From Leptobrachium leishanense (lineage: Eukaryota; Chordata; Amphibia; Anura; Megophryidae): a DNA stretch of 64,000 bases. This document shows positions 25,699 to 37,689 of this stretch, piece after piece. The notes beneath the pieces were generated by a model, which saw only the letters and a list, made by a program, of their open reading frames with translations, was not told the origin of the DNA and made no database searches. Made by a program: the position numbers and the translations under genes. Each line of letters starts with the position of its first letter. Within the stretch, counting starts at the first letter, position 1. The stretch spans positions 121,958,692 to 122,022,691 of the forward strand of contig CM019066.1 of assembly GCA_009667805.1 (NCBI GenBank). The letters are read 5' to 3'.

Positions 25699-26290
25699 AA
25701 CAAGAGAAAAAAAGATGTAATCTGCGTTCGTTTCTATACAATTCCATTTGCAACAAAACACAGTCAGAGGTTTTAGTTTTCTCAAATGGCCATTGAAGCC
25801 TAAGCTCATTCGCCCCATCAAGGCACCTCTTTGTAGAGTGAGTACTTAACCAATGTAACCAAAAGCCGCTCCTCTGAGCAGCTGCACGCTCTCTTGCTGC
25901 TTTTTAGCTAAGAGGCAGAAAAATGGTGGGTTTTATTTATACACTCACCAAGCACATGGAAAAAGGAACAGCAGCAAAAATTACTTAACTGCTGTTCCTT
26001 TTTCCAGGTTTTTGTTTTCAACTCCAAATGAGAAGTGCCTGGTAAGTGTATAAATAAAACCCACCATTTTTCTGCCTCTTATCTGAAAGGCAGCAAGAGA
26101 GCATGCAGCTGCTCAGAGGAGCGTTTTTTGGTTACATTGGTTAGGTACTCCCTCTACAAAGAGGTGTCTTGATGGGGCGAGTGAGCTAACGTGTCAATGG
26201 CCATTCTTGCAAACTAAAACCTCTAATTGAGTTTAATTGAACATTGAATTGTATAGAATCGAGTGCAGATGACACCTTTTTTTTCTTGTT
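25699..26290. mobile_element. Large fold-back (inverted-repeat) element, about 590 bp
   Basis: The two halves pair over almost their whole length: AACAAGAGAAAAAAAGATGT at the left with the AACAAGAAAAAAAAGGTGTC complement at the right. In between, AATGGCCATTGA, CTGAGCAGCTGC, CTCTCTTGCTGC, AGGCAGAAAAATGGTGGGTT and TTATTTATACACT each recur in reverse complement. A smaller hairpin (GGAAAAAGGAACAGCAG) sits near the centre. Small insertions, mainly in the right arm (about 26007-26035), break the symmetry. No coding capacity; probably a palindromic transposon or an inverted duplication. Confidence 0.85.
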
Positions 26291-26664
26291 CTGTAATAAT
26301 TTACAAGTTACTTGATATTCGTTGACAAAGGTCTAGTCCTCACATGTCAATAAATGAAGGTTTCATAGATTTTGAGTGTTACTTTGACAGAACCACATCA
26401 CAAATAATAAAATAAGCCTGTGTTTAGCCTTATTAAGAACATTATCTTTTTTTTCCAGTATTGCAGTAGCTTTATTTATTCAGTGTTGCTCGATATCGGA
26501 TTCCTGTTTGGTGTAACGAAACAAAACGTCATCGATGACTGTAATGGGAGAGATGAGGAGGAATGGATATATGATGTGTAGATGGAGTCAATGGAGAGAC
26601 TGTGCTTGTGCAGGAGTGGTCATACAATCAAATTATAATAGCTCATCCTGTTTTTGCCCTAGAT

Positions 26665-26849
26665 CAGTTGGTCCCAACCGCGGTCCTCAAGTACCCCCAA
26701 CAGGTCAGGTTTTGAGGATCCCCTTGGGGAAAAAGCAGACTGAATCCTGCAATCACTGAGCAGCAAATCCTATCACCTGTGCTGTGCTTTGGATATCTGG
26801 AAAACCTGACCTGTTGGGGGTACTTGAGGACCGCGGTTGGGAACCACTG
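26665..26849. mobile_element. hAT MITE (CAGTGGTTCCCAACC family), copy 1
   Basis: Ends CAGTTGGTCCCAACCGCGGT and ACCGCGGTTGGGAACCACTG, with about 45-bp TIRs carrying CAAGTACCCCCAACAGGTCA. Perfect 8-bp TSD CCCTAGAT at 26657-26664 and 26850-26857. Non-coding 185-bp element. Confidence 0.92.
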
Positions 26850-26857
26850 CCCTAGAT

Positions 26858-27449
26858 GCAAAAAAAGCTTTGACATCATTCATGTAATCTTGATTAACAA
26901 AAAAAGCGATAGCCTGAGTTATAGGTAGTTTTTTATGCTTGATTCAAAAGAATGACGTAGGTGAAAGCGACAGCTCCTCTTTAGAATAATTTCCAAGGCC
27001 GTTTTAATACAGAACACACAGCTAACAATTCCTGGTCTGCAGGGCACACTGTACAGAACAAGATTGTGTGTATGTTATGAACACTATAGGGGGAACAAAG
27101 AACAGATCATTATAAACAGCATTAATGTTAATTGTGCTTAAAAATTGGCAAAAAAAATATAAGACTCGTGGCATTTGATTTTGTTGGGGTTATTTTATGC
27201 TTGCCAATTCAGCAAAATCTGTTTATCATTTAAGGTTAAAGGAGGAAACCTAGGCCGCATGATTAGAAGGTAATTTTGATTCCCTTGTCAAACCTATGCC
27301 TTTTCTGCCAGACCCTAGAAAGACTCAGGTAACGGATACCAAATTCTGACAGCTACATATATATATTACATCTCTGTACCCAGAATGCTTCTTTACGCAT
27401 CCATTATCATTATATGCCGAAATGTTGAGTTGGAAATTTTTACTGTAGG
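26858..27449. other. Intronic sequence, nothing recognised
   Basis: AT-rich spacer without recognisable exon or repeat ends. Confidence 0.5.
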
Positions 27450-28584
27450 GGTTATTCACAAAGCACCGAAATTTCAGTACACTTCAATGTTGATGACCGG
27501 TGAATTCACTATTCACCACAGGGTCATCATAGTGCACCGAAGATGTAATCGCTGAAGACCGCTGAACTGCAGAAAAAATAAATAATGGGAATTCTGCTAT
27601 TCTTCTAATAGGTGTTGTCATGCCCCATGACTCAGGGTTTATTTGTATATTTTAATGTTATGTGTTGAATCTGCCTTTTGCTGCTTGCAGCTATTATTTC
27701 ATAGCTATTTTGATCCTGCTGGGTTCCCTTAGCCTTGCTGTATCCAGCTAGCTCCACCCATTTTTGTTCAGTCTAGTTCTGAGGTACTTACTGGTCACCT
27801 ACCAGCCATCTTTGCTCAATGCTGGACAGAGCTAATGTCTTTTCACCTGCATTGCTGTACACTATTACAAAGCTTGTCAGTCTGATCATTTTTTGTTTTC
27901 AACTGGATTCGTCTTTCTACATGTCAGTTTTGCTGAGTTGACACTGTCTGCTGAATGGTCATTGTGTGAGTACTTGTCAATACAGACTTAGCTAGATTCA
28001 AGCACCCACACCTCACAGCTTTGCTAGCGAGGCAGAATATGTGTTTAATGCAATAAAAATGCATTAAAATGTATCTAATAAAAAAAAGGTCAATTAGAAT
28101 ATAAAAAAAAATAAAAACACCTTTAAAGAAAATTGGGAATCAAAAATTTCATCTAAAAAGTATAAAAAAATTACTCAAAAAGGTGTTCATAAATATAAAG
28201 ACTTTTTCTGAAAATGTAAAGAAACGGTTTAATAATAGTATTAAAAAAATCTCAAAACAATAAAAAAATTTTTACATTGAAACCTATGGGATTCCCTTTT
28301 TTAAACCTGTCAAACTGAACCATCAAAAATCAGGACAGGTCACTGACATTTTAGTGCAGTTTGGCGTTCTGTGAATAGATTAACCATTACTTCTCTATGG
28401 GACAATTTTGCTGCCGCCAAAGATCGCTGATCTGCAGCGACCTGTACGTATTTCGCCACCAATTCGCCAGTATCTGGCAGATTGACAGCTTAGTGAATAG
28501 ATGAACTGCCATGAAATTGCACCCTATGATGACGTTCACCGTTCGGTGCAATTCGGCGGCAAGTTCGCTGCTTTCTGAATAACC
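27450..28584. mobile_element. Longer TIR element with GGTTATTCACAAAGC ends
   Basis: Left GGTTATTCACAAAGCACCGAA; right TTCGCTGCTTTCTGAATAACC, its inverted counterpart. A second shared word (GTCATCATAG.G.GCA) lies about 70-80 bp inside each end in inverted orientation. Interior AT-rich with no transposase. End sequence resembles the short fold-back family (24178, 5737), suggesting a shared transposase. Confidence 0.6.
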
Positions 28585-29662
28585 TATTGCATGTTTTAAT
28601 AACGCTTTTAAGTACATGGCTGTTTTATTCCAAGTCTGATCTAAGTTTACCAGAGCTCTTAGCAACTCCATACTCGAATGACTATGGTACGTTTATTTCT
28701 ATCTCGGTTTATGTGTACATCAGGCTTGGAATCCAGCCCATAGTCAGTCATTGTAAATAAAGGCTCAGTAAGATTTATTAAATTAGTATCTCTTTAAAAT
28801 TTGTAGATTTTTCTATTCAGATGCAAGTTTCATGTCGAAAACAGCTGGAGACCTACTGTATGTATCCTCAATCCTGTATCTGCAATATTACAGGTTAACT
28901 GTGCATTATTAAGATATGCCATAGACACAATGTCCTTTTAATTTTCCCCATTCTGCTTTGCAGAACTAAAGCTTGGTCATTTGTTACTTTTGAGTTCTCA
29001 CCAATTTTCATTTTACTTCCAAACCTATAACGGCAAAGCCAAGTTGTATAAGATTTATACCAGCCATCTAGTAACAATCACTGTTCCTTTACGTTAATAG
29101 AAGGAACTGAAAAGGAATTCAATTAAGCAGCAAAAAAAACATATCCAGTCCATTGAGGTTGCAAGTCTTGACACCGCGTATTAAAACTATGAAAAGTGGA
29201 ACGCCAACTTGTAAGTGCAGAAAAAAATACAAAACAACCCACAATTACAATTTAAAGTAAAACATACATAAATAATACATAATCGTAGATTTGAAACTAA
29301 ATAATCGTGTGGGGGATATAGATATATATCTATCTATCTAATATCTCCCCATAGTGACCAGATGGTTTTACAAAATTCTGTCCGAAGTGCTCGCTGCTTT
29401 AACGTTTCTGCGCTGTTGGGGTTTAGGTCAAATTTTCCTCTTACTCACTTATGCAACCCACACATATTATATACAGTTTTTCCTGGCATTAAATGGACTT
29501 TCTAAAAGATACCATTATTTCCATCATTTCGTATGATTTACTATAAATAAATAAAAATGAAAGCTGAAAAAAAAAATTGGAAAAAACACATTTTTCAAAA
29601 TTTAATCCCCGAAGTCTACAACCGCCAAAAAAGACCCCGGCTAAATAGAAATAGGTTTGCTT
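28585..29662. other. Intronic sequence with short ATCT microsatellite
   Basis: (TATC)n-like run at about 29320-29342. The ORFs at 28895-29077 and 29354-29536 have no recognised features. Confidence 0.5.
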
Positions 29663-30439
29663 TTAAACCCCTTCACTGCTGAGCCAGTTCACCTCTGTGC
29701 GCTGACATTTTGACTGTTTTATGCTCATCATTTTAAGATGCCAGCTTAAATCCTATTTATATTAACCCCCCCAGACATTTTTTTTTTATTTTTTTTTACA
29801 ACAAACCGGGTCTTTTTTGGTATCATTGGGAAGCCCATAATCAGGCCTCTCCAATGATATAAAAGATGACCCTCTAGCTGCCCCATCTTCACTTTGAAGC
29901 TAAGGGGTTAATTAACTGGCCCACTGATGTCCTCACACATATGGTGAGGAGGTCAGTGGGTGGGGGGGGGGTGACCTGGAGGCTTGGCTGATATCCAAAA
30001 TGTCAGCCACCTCCGGGTTCGAATTGCAATTTGGTGCCAAAACGCGATTTGACAACGAAGGGGTTAATGCTATGCCCCGCTGCAAAGGGGAGACTCTCCC
30101 ATTTCCAGTGGTGCAATTGGTTTTTCTGTAGCTTTAACCATTGGGGAGATAGGGAGTTCCAAACAAGCCGTCCTCCCCTTCCTCATTTTTACTACAGGCG
30201 CCAGAGGGTGCCTGGCGATGACGACATCACGCACCGTGATGACCTCATCACATTTGCCGGGCCCCCTGAAAAGGTGGGGCAGGCTTTCAGCCTGCCAGAT
30301 CGCCGCGGGAGCCCAGCGAGGAAGTGTGAGTATTGGGAGGGAGGTTAGGACACTCTGACGTACCATGTACGTCTACTGGTCTAAGGGAGACTTCCCCATC
30401 GTACCTACATGGTACATCAGCAGTCGGGAAGGGGATTTA
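29663..30439 (+). mobile_element. piggyBac-like non-autonomous element, diverged subfamily
   Basis: Starts TTAAACCCCTTCACTGCTGAG and ends CTGCTGA-type sequence in inverse (CATCAGCAGTCGGGAAGGGG, then TTTA), giving longer inverted ends than the main family. Internal layout is similar (GCTCATCATTTTAAGATG, GGTATCATTGGGAAGCC, GGAGATAGGGAGTTCCAA). TTAA intact at the left and decayed at the right. Overlapping frames at 30031-30366 come from its GC-rich part. Confidence 0.6.
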
Positions 30440-32100
30440 TTTATATTTTTTAGTATTTATTTTTTTAATTAACCTGACACTTCATGACCTCTAAATATAA
30501 AACCGCCAGTTCATTTGTAATCTACATAGAACCACATAAAGAGCATCTTCAAAAATTAAAAATTTAAACAATTGCTTTATATATTCGTCCAGATTTGTTA
30601 CATGATAACCTGAAGAAATTAATAGGAAAAATATTGCAGAGCAAGCCTTTTTTTTTTTTTAAGCAGACTTGCATAGCGCTTTATGGATTATTTTGAAAAT
30701 ATCAGAAATGCAAACAATCTGTTAGCACCAACAGTTTCAATATAATTTCTGGTGCCTCGTTTGGCAAAAATTGAGAAAGTTCCTATACTTAAGAGCTGTA
30801 CCACTAGAGAACAGAGCACAAATGGTACACAGGGGAATTGGTAACTGAATTCTGGGAAAAGGAAGTGTTCTAAAGAGACACAATGAAAATAAATATATAA
30901 TATTTTTCTTGTCCTTGGCATAAACGAAGAACAAATTAGCTACCCTCCTTGGGTGCCTCAGAAAAAAAAAAAGCAATAGTGACACTTAGAATTTAAGACC
31001 TTCGGTAATATGTTGCTTTGTAGATAAGCACTGACGAGAGAGGTAAAAAAAGAAGAAATAAAAAAACCACTGAATAGGGAAGTTTACTATTCTTCCTTTC
31101 AAGATCTAAATGATATTGATGGTATGGAAAACTATTACAGAAAACTAATCCAGAGAGAATAACCTCTCTTGTTGAGCAAGAATCTGAAGCTATCAAAATA
31201 TAACAAAAATACCTCATTATCAAATTAAAACACATCTAACCCATACGGAAAGCAGTGTTCATGAGATCTCCTAAAACAGCATGAGAACGGGAGCTTGATT
31301 GCAAACTAAAAATGTCCAATTCGGTTTAAGGGAGATAGTTCAGCTAGATATAGCCTTGTATTTATGGTCATCATGACATAAATAAACTGAAGACGTCAAT
31401 ACATGGAGTAGACCTAACCAAACGATAATATACGACTGCTTATGTCACAGGGCAGAGCTCTTTGCCTAATGTTATTAACTTAACATATAGCATTAAATTA
31501 ACTTAATTTTAATACAATTCTGCATGGAATTATCCAAAATGGAGCAAAATAATGATTGAAGATTAATAAATACACATTGTAGACCTAGATTAATTTTGAA
31601 ATTGAGTAATACTGCCTTACTAAGCGATTTAGAAATTCATTTTTCTTACTTCTGTTCTTCAGACGCTGGAGCCAAAGGCCCCTTATTTTTTACAAATACC
31701 AACAACTGACTTGGGAGATTCAGCTTGAATTGCATATAAATTCATCTGAATATCAGCAACTCGTAAGCATCGGAAAACTCAGAATTGCTGAGTCACCGAA
31801 TTGAATCAGAAATAAAATTTAGTGAATGAATCCCAACATAAATCTTATCAGATTAATTTGGACGACTGAAAAAAATTGCACTCATTATGCAATGCACAAT
31901 CCCTAACCCAAATTGTAAAACAAGTAGAAATAGAGGCCCTATCTCTAAATTAACCGTAACCCTAATATTTGGTATGGGGATATAGGGGATAGTATAAACA
32001 GGGTATAGGGAAGTAAAGAAAGGGGGTAAGGAAGGGTAGGGGTATAGAGAGCAAAAACATTTCGCACCTAGGAAATTTAAAAAAAATTCCTTGAATTGGC
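30440..32100. other. Intronic sequence, nothing recognised
   Basis: AT-rich; no exon or clear element ends. A purine-rich stretch at 31975-32050 (GGGTATAGGG words) is low-complexity. Confidence 0.5.
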
Positions 32101-33137
32101 CAGAACAAAAAATTTCCAAACCTGTCCTCGGGACGCTCGACCAGGCCTTGGGGAAATTCCGACTGAATCCTGCAATTACTGAGCAGCAAATCATATTGTG
32201 ACAGAAACCCGCTCTCTTCCGCCTGTCCTGGCTCTCCAGACACCCCCTCGTTGCGGTCAGCCCGGCTTCTGGGTACACGGTCCTCAGCGCCACGAGCAGC
32301 TTGACCCGCTTGCTTTTGCCTGCTGGGAGACCTGGGCTGGCTGGCAGGGATCTGTGCCATTGCTGGGCCAAAGTTTGCAGCAGCTTCTGGGGACCTGCAA
32401 GCTGTTTGCTCTCTCTGCCGATTCAATCTCTTGACTTGAAGCCCTGATATTAGGTCAGTCTTTCAGATGGCCGCTCGGTGCCTTCTGATGGTGAATGGAG
32501 GGGAATAGTGCAGAGGAATAAGACCAGACAAGCTGAATGTATCAACCAAGAACTATATCTGCTTTACTGAGAAAACCATATTTATATTGTCCAACAGGGA
32601 TCATTTACACACCAAATGACGAACATTGACTTACTAAACTCTAATTACATTAGGTCAGTTAGATATTTACACTAAACATTCCTTAGCATTCAGTTATCGC
32701 ACATCATTTACATAATCTATTGTTCCAATAGATCAGATTTAAGTCAAACACTGCCCCAGACTCGACTCCTCAAACATGCAACAAGATAAAGAGAAATGTC
32801 CTCTTGCATAATCACACATTACTCAAACTTTTTTACATTCTACACAAAAGAAAGGTTTGCACCTTCAAAACACATTTCTAAATTCATATTTAAACTAAAA
32901 CCAAGCAATTTACAATACATTTAAAACCACAACACGCAATATAAATGAACATAAAGTCTTTCCCAAAGCAAATGTCTGTCTTTTGAGGTTTTTGCCAAGA
33001 AAATAAAAGTCTTTTGGGTTTGAAGTGGGGAGCGCTACGCCACTTCCATGACACATATCACCTGTGCTGTGCTTCAGATATCTGGCAAACCTGACCTGCT
33101 TGGGGGGGGGTCCTGAGGACAGGTTTGGGAAACACTG
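32101..33137. mobile_element. hAT MITE (CAGTGGTTCCCAACC family), copy 2, split by a solo LTR
   Basis: The left part (TTTCCAAACCTGTCCTCGGG ... GACTGAATCCTGCAATTACT) and right part (CACCTGTGCTGTGCTT ... GGACAGGTTTGGGAAACACTG) are the two halves of the 26665-26849 element. They are separated by the LTR at 32197-33053. The hAT TSD has decayed. Confidence 0.75.
32197..33053 (+). mobile_element. Solo LTR of a retrotransposon
   Basis: Starts TGTGACAGAAACCC and ends CTTCCATGACA (TG...CA), flanked by a perfect 5-bp duplication CATAT (32192-32196, 33054-33058). Deleting it plus one CATAT restores the hAT MITE interior (GCAGCAAAT..ATCACCTGTG), as seen intact near 26761-26777. At 857 bp with no internal genes, it is a solo LTR, probably Ty3/Gypsy-like by TSD length. 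ORFs at 31853-32434 on both strands run into it and have no recognised domain. Confidence 0.85.
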
Positions 33138-33447
33138 CCCTAAGTACTTCCAAATGAGAAATATTTTAATTTATAAATTTCTGAAACCAAACCGAAAATT
33201 TTGGCTATGAACGTGTGACTGATGGAGAGCATATTCATCAGGTTAAGCTTGGACTCATGGCCTGATCTACTCATACACATGGATAAACATCTCCATAATC
33301 GCTTCAAAGAAAAATCGGGTTTTCCCTACATATTCTTACAGGATCACCATTGTAAACTGAAAACCAAGGTCTTTCTACTTACCCTAGGAAAGACTTTTGA
33401 CACAGGTGTCAGACTTCTTTAATTTTGAATGTTTTTTTTCTCTTCAA

Positions 33448-33839
33448 TTAACCTCCCTGGCAGTACGATTCGGACATATTTTATATGTCAGAATCAGTAC
33501 TTTAGTGATATTCCCGGGTGTGGCTCAGGGTTAATTCCCGGGTGTGGCTCAGGGTTAATTTCCTATGCTGAAAGCGGTAACCCCCGAGCCACACTCTGGC
33601 TGATACATACATGTCCCTGTGCTCCCTCTCTGTCCCCCGCAGTCACCTCCGGCCGATCGCGGCGTCCTGCTTCCTGGTTCCCGGACGCCGCGATCGCACA
33701 GAGGAGAAGACAATTGCGGGGGTCAGCGAGGGAGTGCAGGTGAAGGTATGTATCAGCCAGAGTGTGGCTCGGGGGTTACCGCATTCAGCAGTGAAATTTG
33801 ACCCCAAGTCACACTCTGGAAAACCACCAGGGAGGTTAA
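33448..33839 (+). mobile_element. TTAA-flanked MITE (TTAACCTCCCTGGC family), copy 1
   Basis: TTAACCTCCCTGGCAGT at the left and CCACCAGGGAGGTTAA at the right. Interior has an inverted pair CAGAGTGTGGCTCGGGGGTT / AACCCCCGAGCCACACTCTG, and ATTCCCGGGTGTGGCTCAGG tandemly doubled at 33510-33556. TTAA target and CC start fit piggyBac. Open frames here are repeat-derived. Confidence 0.8.
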
Positions 33840-34005
33840 ATTAAATAAAATTCCAGTTTCTAAAGTTTAATACTTTGCTTGGGCAGGCATTGGTTACAAA
33901 TTTGTCCTCTGTACATTAAAGTATTTGTAAGGAATATGCATGTTTTATGTGAGATGGCTATAAGAGATTGCTCCTCTGCACTGAAAGATTATCAGTGGAC
34001 TAGAT

Positions 34006-34178
34006 CATTGCTTCCCAACCACAGTCCAACAGGTCAGGTTTTCCAGATATCTGAAGCACAGCACAGGGGATATGATTTGCTGCTCAGTGATTGCAGGATT
34101 CAGTCTGCATTTCCCCAAGTCAGTCTTTTAAAAACTAGCATGTTAGGGATACTCGAGGATCGCGGTTGGGAACCACTG
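34006..34178. mobile_element. hAT MITE (CAGTGGTTCCCAACC family), copy 3
   Basis: Ends CATTGCTTCCCAACC and GGTTGGGAACCACTG; body shares GGTCAGGTTTTCCAGATATC and TTTGCTGCTCAGTGATTGCA with the other copies. Flanks GACTAGAT and AGCTAGAT are a decayed 8-bp duplication. Confidence 0.85.
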
Positions 34179-34186
34179 AGCTAGAT

Positions 34187-35954
34187 TAATGGCACCTTGG
34201 GCTTGGAGATAAAGGACTATTCCAATCCTGGTGAAAACAGTTGTTGTATACTTGCCAGAGCCATTGAATCTAAAGTTACACCAAGGTTGGACTAGAGCCC
34301 AAAGACCTTTGGTCGTCCACTACCCCATTTCTCTCACAGTCACCGTGCAATTGTTCCATTCATCTCACCTCATTGATGCGTAGGTCTCTTCAAACTGGAT
34401 GCACTTGGATTCATAATAGTTTAGGTTTTTGGGGCTACATTGTGGAAATGGTCCACAGCTGCCGACAGGAGGTCATGTCTGAAGGAGCAGCACAGCGCTG
34501 GAGCAAAATATCCCAGAAGAATCCGAAGGATTAAATAGAGTGGTGCAGGTGGGTTAAGTTGTCCATGGATTGTAAATAATAAAAAAAGTATACATTTCCT
34601 AACACCGAACCTATTACATGTACTGTCATAAAGATTAACTGATGGTCAGCTACAAAACAATGTATCGAGTATGTTTAGGTTATCAAAACCATACTGGTAT
34701 TTAGCCATTCATTACACACCACCACAATGTTAAAATCCACACTCATGCATGCACACTGTTTAAAAAGAGAAAATCGATAGTATAAAGAAATAGAAGCTTC
34801 TTCTCCTGCATTTTCCACCCAGTCATTTCATTTACTAGCTCCTGGGTTGAATTCATTAATTTTTATTAAAAGGGAAAAACATTTGTTCCCATGATAATAT
34901 TTGCATTGCCCAAATGTTTTTCACCTCTGCCACAAGGTGTTCTATTGGCTCATACATCACCAGATTACTCAGAGAGCAAAAAGACCCTCAGTCATTAGAG
35001 AGTGAATTAAAGATGATCTAAAGAGCTATTAATCACAGTGACAAAAGCCTTAATGTAGCTATGACCCTGACGGAGCCTAGGGAGCGAAATGGTAGCAGGG
35101 GGAATGAAAATGAAAACATATGTTTTACCAAAATACCCTACCTTAGGAAAACTGTCAAATACACAGTCATATCAACCTGGGAAAACAAAAAAAAAATCTG
35201 CAAACTAGCAATATTTTTTACTTCCATGTCTATTTTCTAATCTTAAACCCAATTCAGCTGTTTAACCTTATGTGCCTTCCAGGGGGAAAAAAAAAAAATT
35301 CTATACAGTAGGCCACTTCTATATTAAAAGGTTGACAGACATTAAACTAAAATCATTTGATCAGTTTTATTGGCTGTATTCCTTAACAAAAATTGATATA
35401 TAGATTTTATAGTAAATTCGCAGCTTAAAATTATTAGAAATCCCAGTTAAGTACCTATACTCCTGTCAGCAAGCAAAAAAATAAATACAATTGTAAACAT
35501 TTTAACGGTTTTAAAAAAAATATATATATTTTCTTATTAAAGTACAGAAATATTTAATGAAAAGATTTGATTGCCCGGAAAATTCAAAACAACGCTTGAA
35601 ACGCTATTGATAGTGCCAAAAAGCTTTGCTCACATGAATGATCTATTCAAGACCTTATGCGATAATAGAGTCACAGCTGTAGATCTAGAAACAAGTTAAT
35701 AAACACTAATAGAATCATCTGCACATTCTAGATTGATAGAGTTTATGGAGGTTTTGTGTTGACCATTAGCTGTTTTTGCATCCAGATTGAAAGCCACAGA
35801 ACGAATTCCAAAGAGAAATTATATAGAAAATAATGTGCTGTATTCCCATTATTTATACAATGCGTTATTTGTGTATGGCCAAAATATTACAAGGCTGCGC
35901 ATGAGACGAGAAAACAATCTCAAATAAGATTTAGAAAAAAAAGTAGGGTGAACA
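34187..35954. other. Repeat-poor intronic sequence; possible conserved non-coding DNA
   Basis: No transposon ends or exon recognised. About 34850-35090 and 35560-35820 are repeat-free and contain homeodomain-type cores (AATTAAAG, TTAATCAC, CATTAATTTT). Conservation cannot be tested from this sequence alone. Confidence 0.3.
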
Positions 35955-36596
35955 GTTTTTAGCAGGGCCTCAACAATTATTTTACATTTAATTAGCTGAA
36001 CGATTATTATTTTGATTTAATGGTTTCATCGGATAAAATATTTAAAAAAAAAATATTTAAAAAAAAGGAACAATATGTATAAATCAACCCCTCCCTTTAT
36101 TTTATTTGCAAAGTGTACGTAACTTTTAAAGTGCATACGCAAATTACGTAACTTACATACTTTTCACACACAATGTAAGCAAGCGCCTGGTCAGAAACTC
36201 TGAGTGATTGCTGCTCTGTGTGCAGCTCAAGCCCATGTCTGCTTTCTCCAATGAACAAACGCTGCTATGAGCGCTCTAATAGACATGATGTCAGCATGCA
36301 AATTGTGGTGCAGCCTGACCACTTTAAGATAAAAGGGGTCAGTATGCTTTAAAATAATTTCCTGAACAAACTGAGTGAAGGGAGGGACCAGATGTGGGAT
36401 TGAGTTTGGCAAGAGACTGGACCCAAATGTGGGAGGGTTTGGAGGAAGGAACCGGTTGAAAGTGAGGGATGGCCCGGAGAAAGATTGGTAAGGAGGGTGG
36501 GGTGGTGGCACACTACTCCGGTTGCAAGTAAGGATAAAACACCGGTGGTACAGCTCCTCCACCCAGTCTCCGTTCCCCAGGGTCTGTGCTATAGTT

Positions 36597-37551
36597 CATG
36601 AAAACACAAGTTTGCACAAAGTGCAACAAAGGTGGCCAGAAAAGGGTTAACTTTATTAATAATAAATAGTCACAAACCAACAACACAAAAGGAGAAGCAA
36701 TTCTGATTGAAAGAAGGTCAAGGTAGTAGGAAAGGCAAGGGTAACCCCCTCAGATATCAGTTGCCCAAAGGAACGTACACCGGTAGGGAGTAGATGCTAC
36801 CTATACCTCGGTGATTCAAGCCACCTACATAACCGATGCTAAAGGAAGCTGAAGGGGAACTCAACATACAAAGCCATCAGAAAGACCACTCTACCAGAAG
36901 AGACAAAATAACTGTTAAAAACAATGAAGAGGCATCACTCAACGCGTTTCGCCCATACCTGGCTTAGTCTAGAGCTGAAGTGCCCGTCTAACTCACCCCA
37001 ATATGTAACAGAATGATAAGGAGTTAATTGCATGCAGCCAGCCGTACGCCGGCGTCCGTGCAAGTCCATAGGACTTTTATAGACTTGCACGGACGCCAGC
37101 GTACGGCCGGCTGCACGCAATTAACTCATTATCATTCTGTTACATATTGGGGTGAGTTAGACGGGAACTTCAGCTCTAGACTAAGCCCGGTATGGGTGAA
37201 ATGCGTTGAGCGATGCCTCTTCATTGTTTTTAACAGTTATTTTGTCTCTTCTGGTTGAGTGGTCTTTCTGATAGCTTTGTATGTTGGGTTCCCCTTCAGC
37301 TTCCTTTAGCATTGGTTATGTAGGTGGCTTGAATCACCGAGGTATAGGTAGAGTCTATTCCCTACCTGTGTATGTTCCTTTGGGCAACTGATATCTGAGG
37401 GGGTTACCCTTGCCTTTCCTACTACCTTGACCTTCTTTCAATCAGAATTGCTTCTCCTTTTGTGTTGTTGGTTTGTGACTATTTGTTATTAATAAATTTA
37501 ACCCTTTTCTGGCCACCTTTGTTGCACTTTGTGCAAACTTGTGTTTTCATG
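36597..37551. repeat. Near-perfect 955-bp palindrome (two 470-bp arms, 15-bp centre)
   Basis: The left arm 36597-37066 is the reverse complement of the right arm 37082-37551. Both ends read CATGAAAACACAAGTTTGCA, and the innermost pairing is GTGCAAGTC / GACTTGCAC around a 15-bp centre. The arms are exactly equal in length with only scattered mismatches (for example TAGATGCTACC against TAGACTCTACC). Near the middle of each arm lies CTCAACGCGTTTCGCCC or its diverged partner. No coding domain; the ORFs at 36935-37258 on both strands mirror each other. Most likely a fold-back transposon or a recent inverted duplication. Confidence 0.93.
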
Positions 37552-37689
37552 TAAATTGTTGGGTTATGCCCTGTGGAGTGGTCCATTGAGCCCCGCCCTG
37601 TTTCGGTTTCTCTCTCTGTTCTGTTCTGCTACTATTGTAAACTAAAAATAAAAACACAAAGTGATATCAGACATAACCCTAGAACTATA

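Noticed and set aside
31940..32050. GGGTA/CCCTAA-like words suggesting an interstitial telomere repeat
   Set aside because: No run of TTAGGG units; simply purine-rich sequence. Isolated AACCCTAA words near 6350 and 62800 are equally short.
31853..32426. 172- and 154-codon minus-strand frames
   Set aside because: They span the junction between unique DNA, a hAT MITE and a solo LTR, with no recognised domain.
36935..37258. Paired open frames with similar peptides on opposite strands
   Set aside because: They are the two arms of the palindrome read symmetrically, not two genes.
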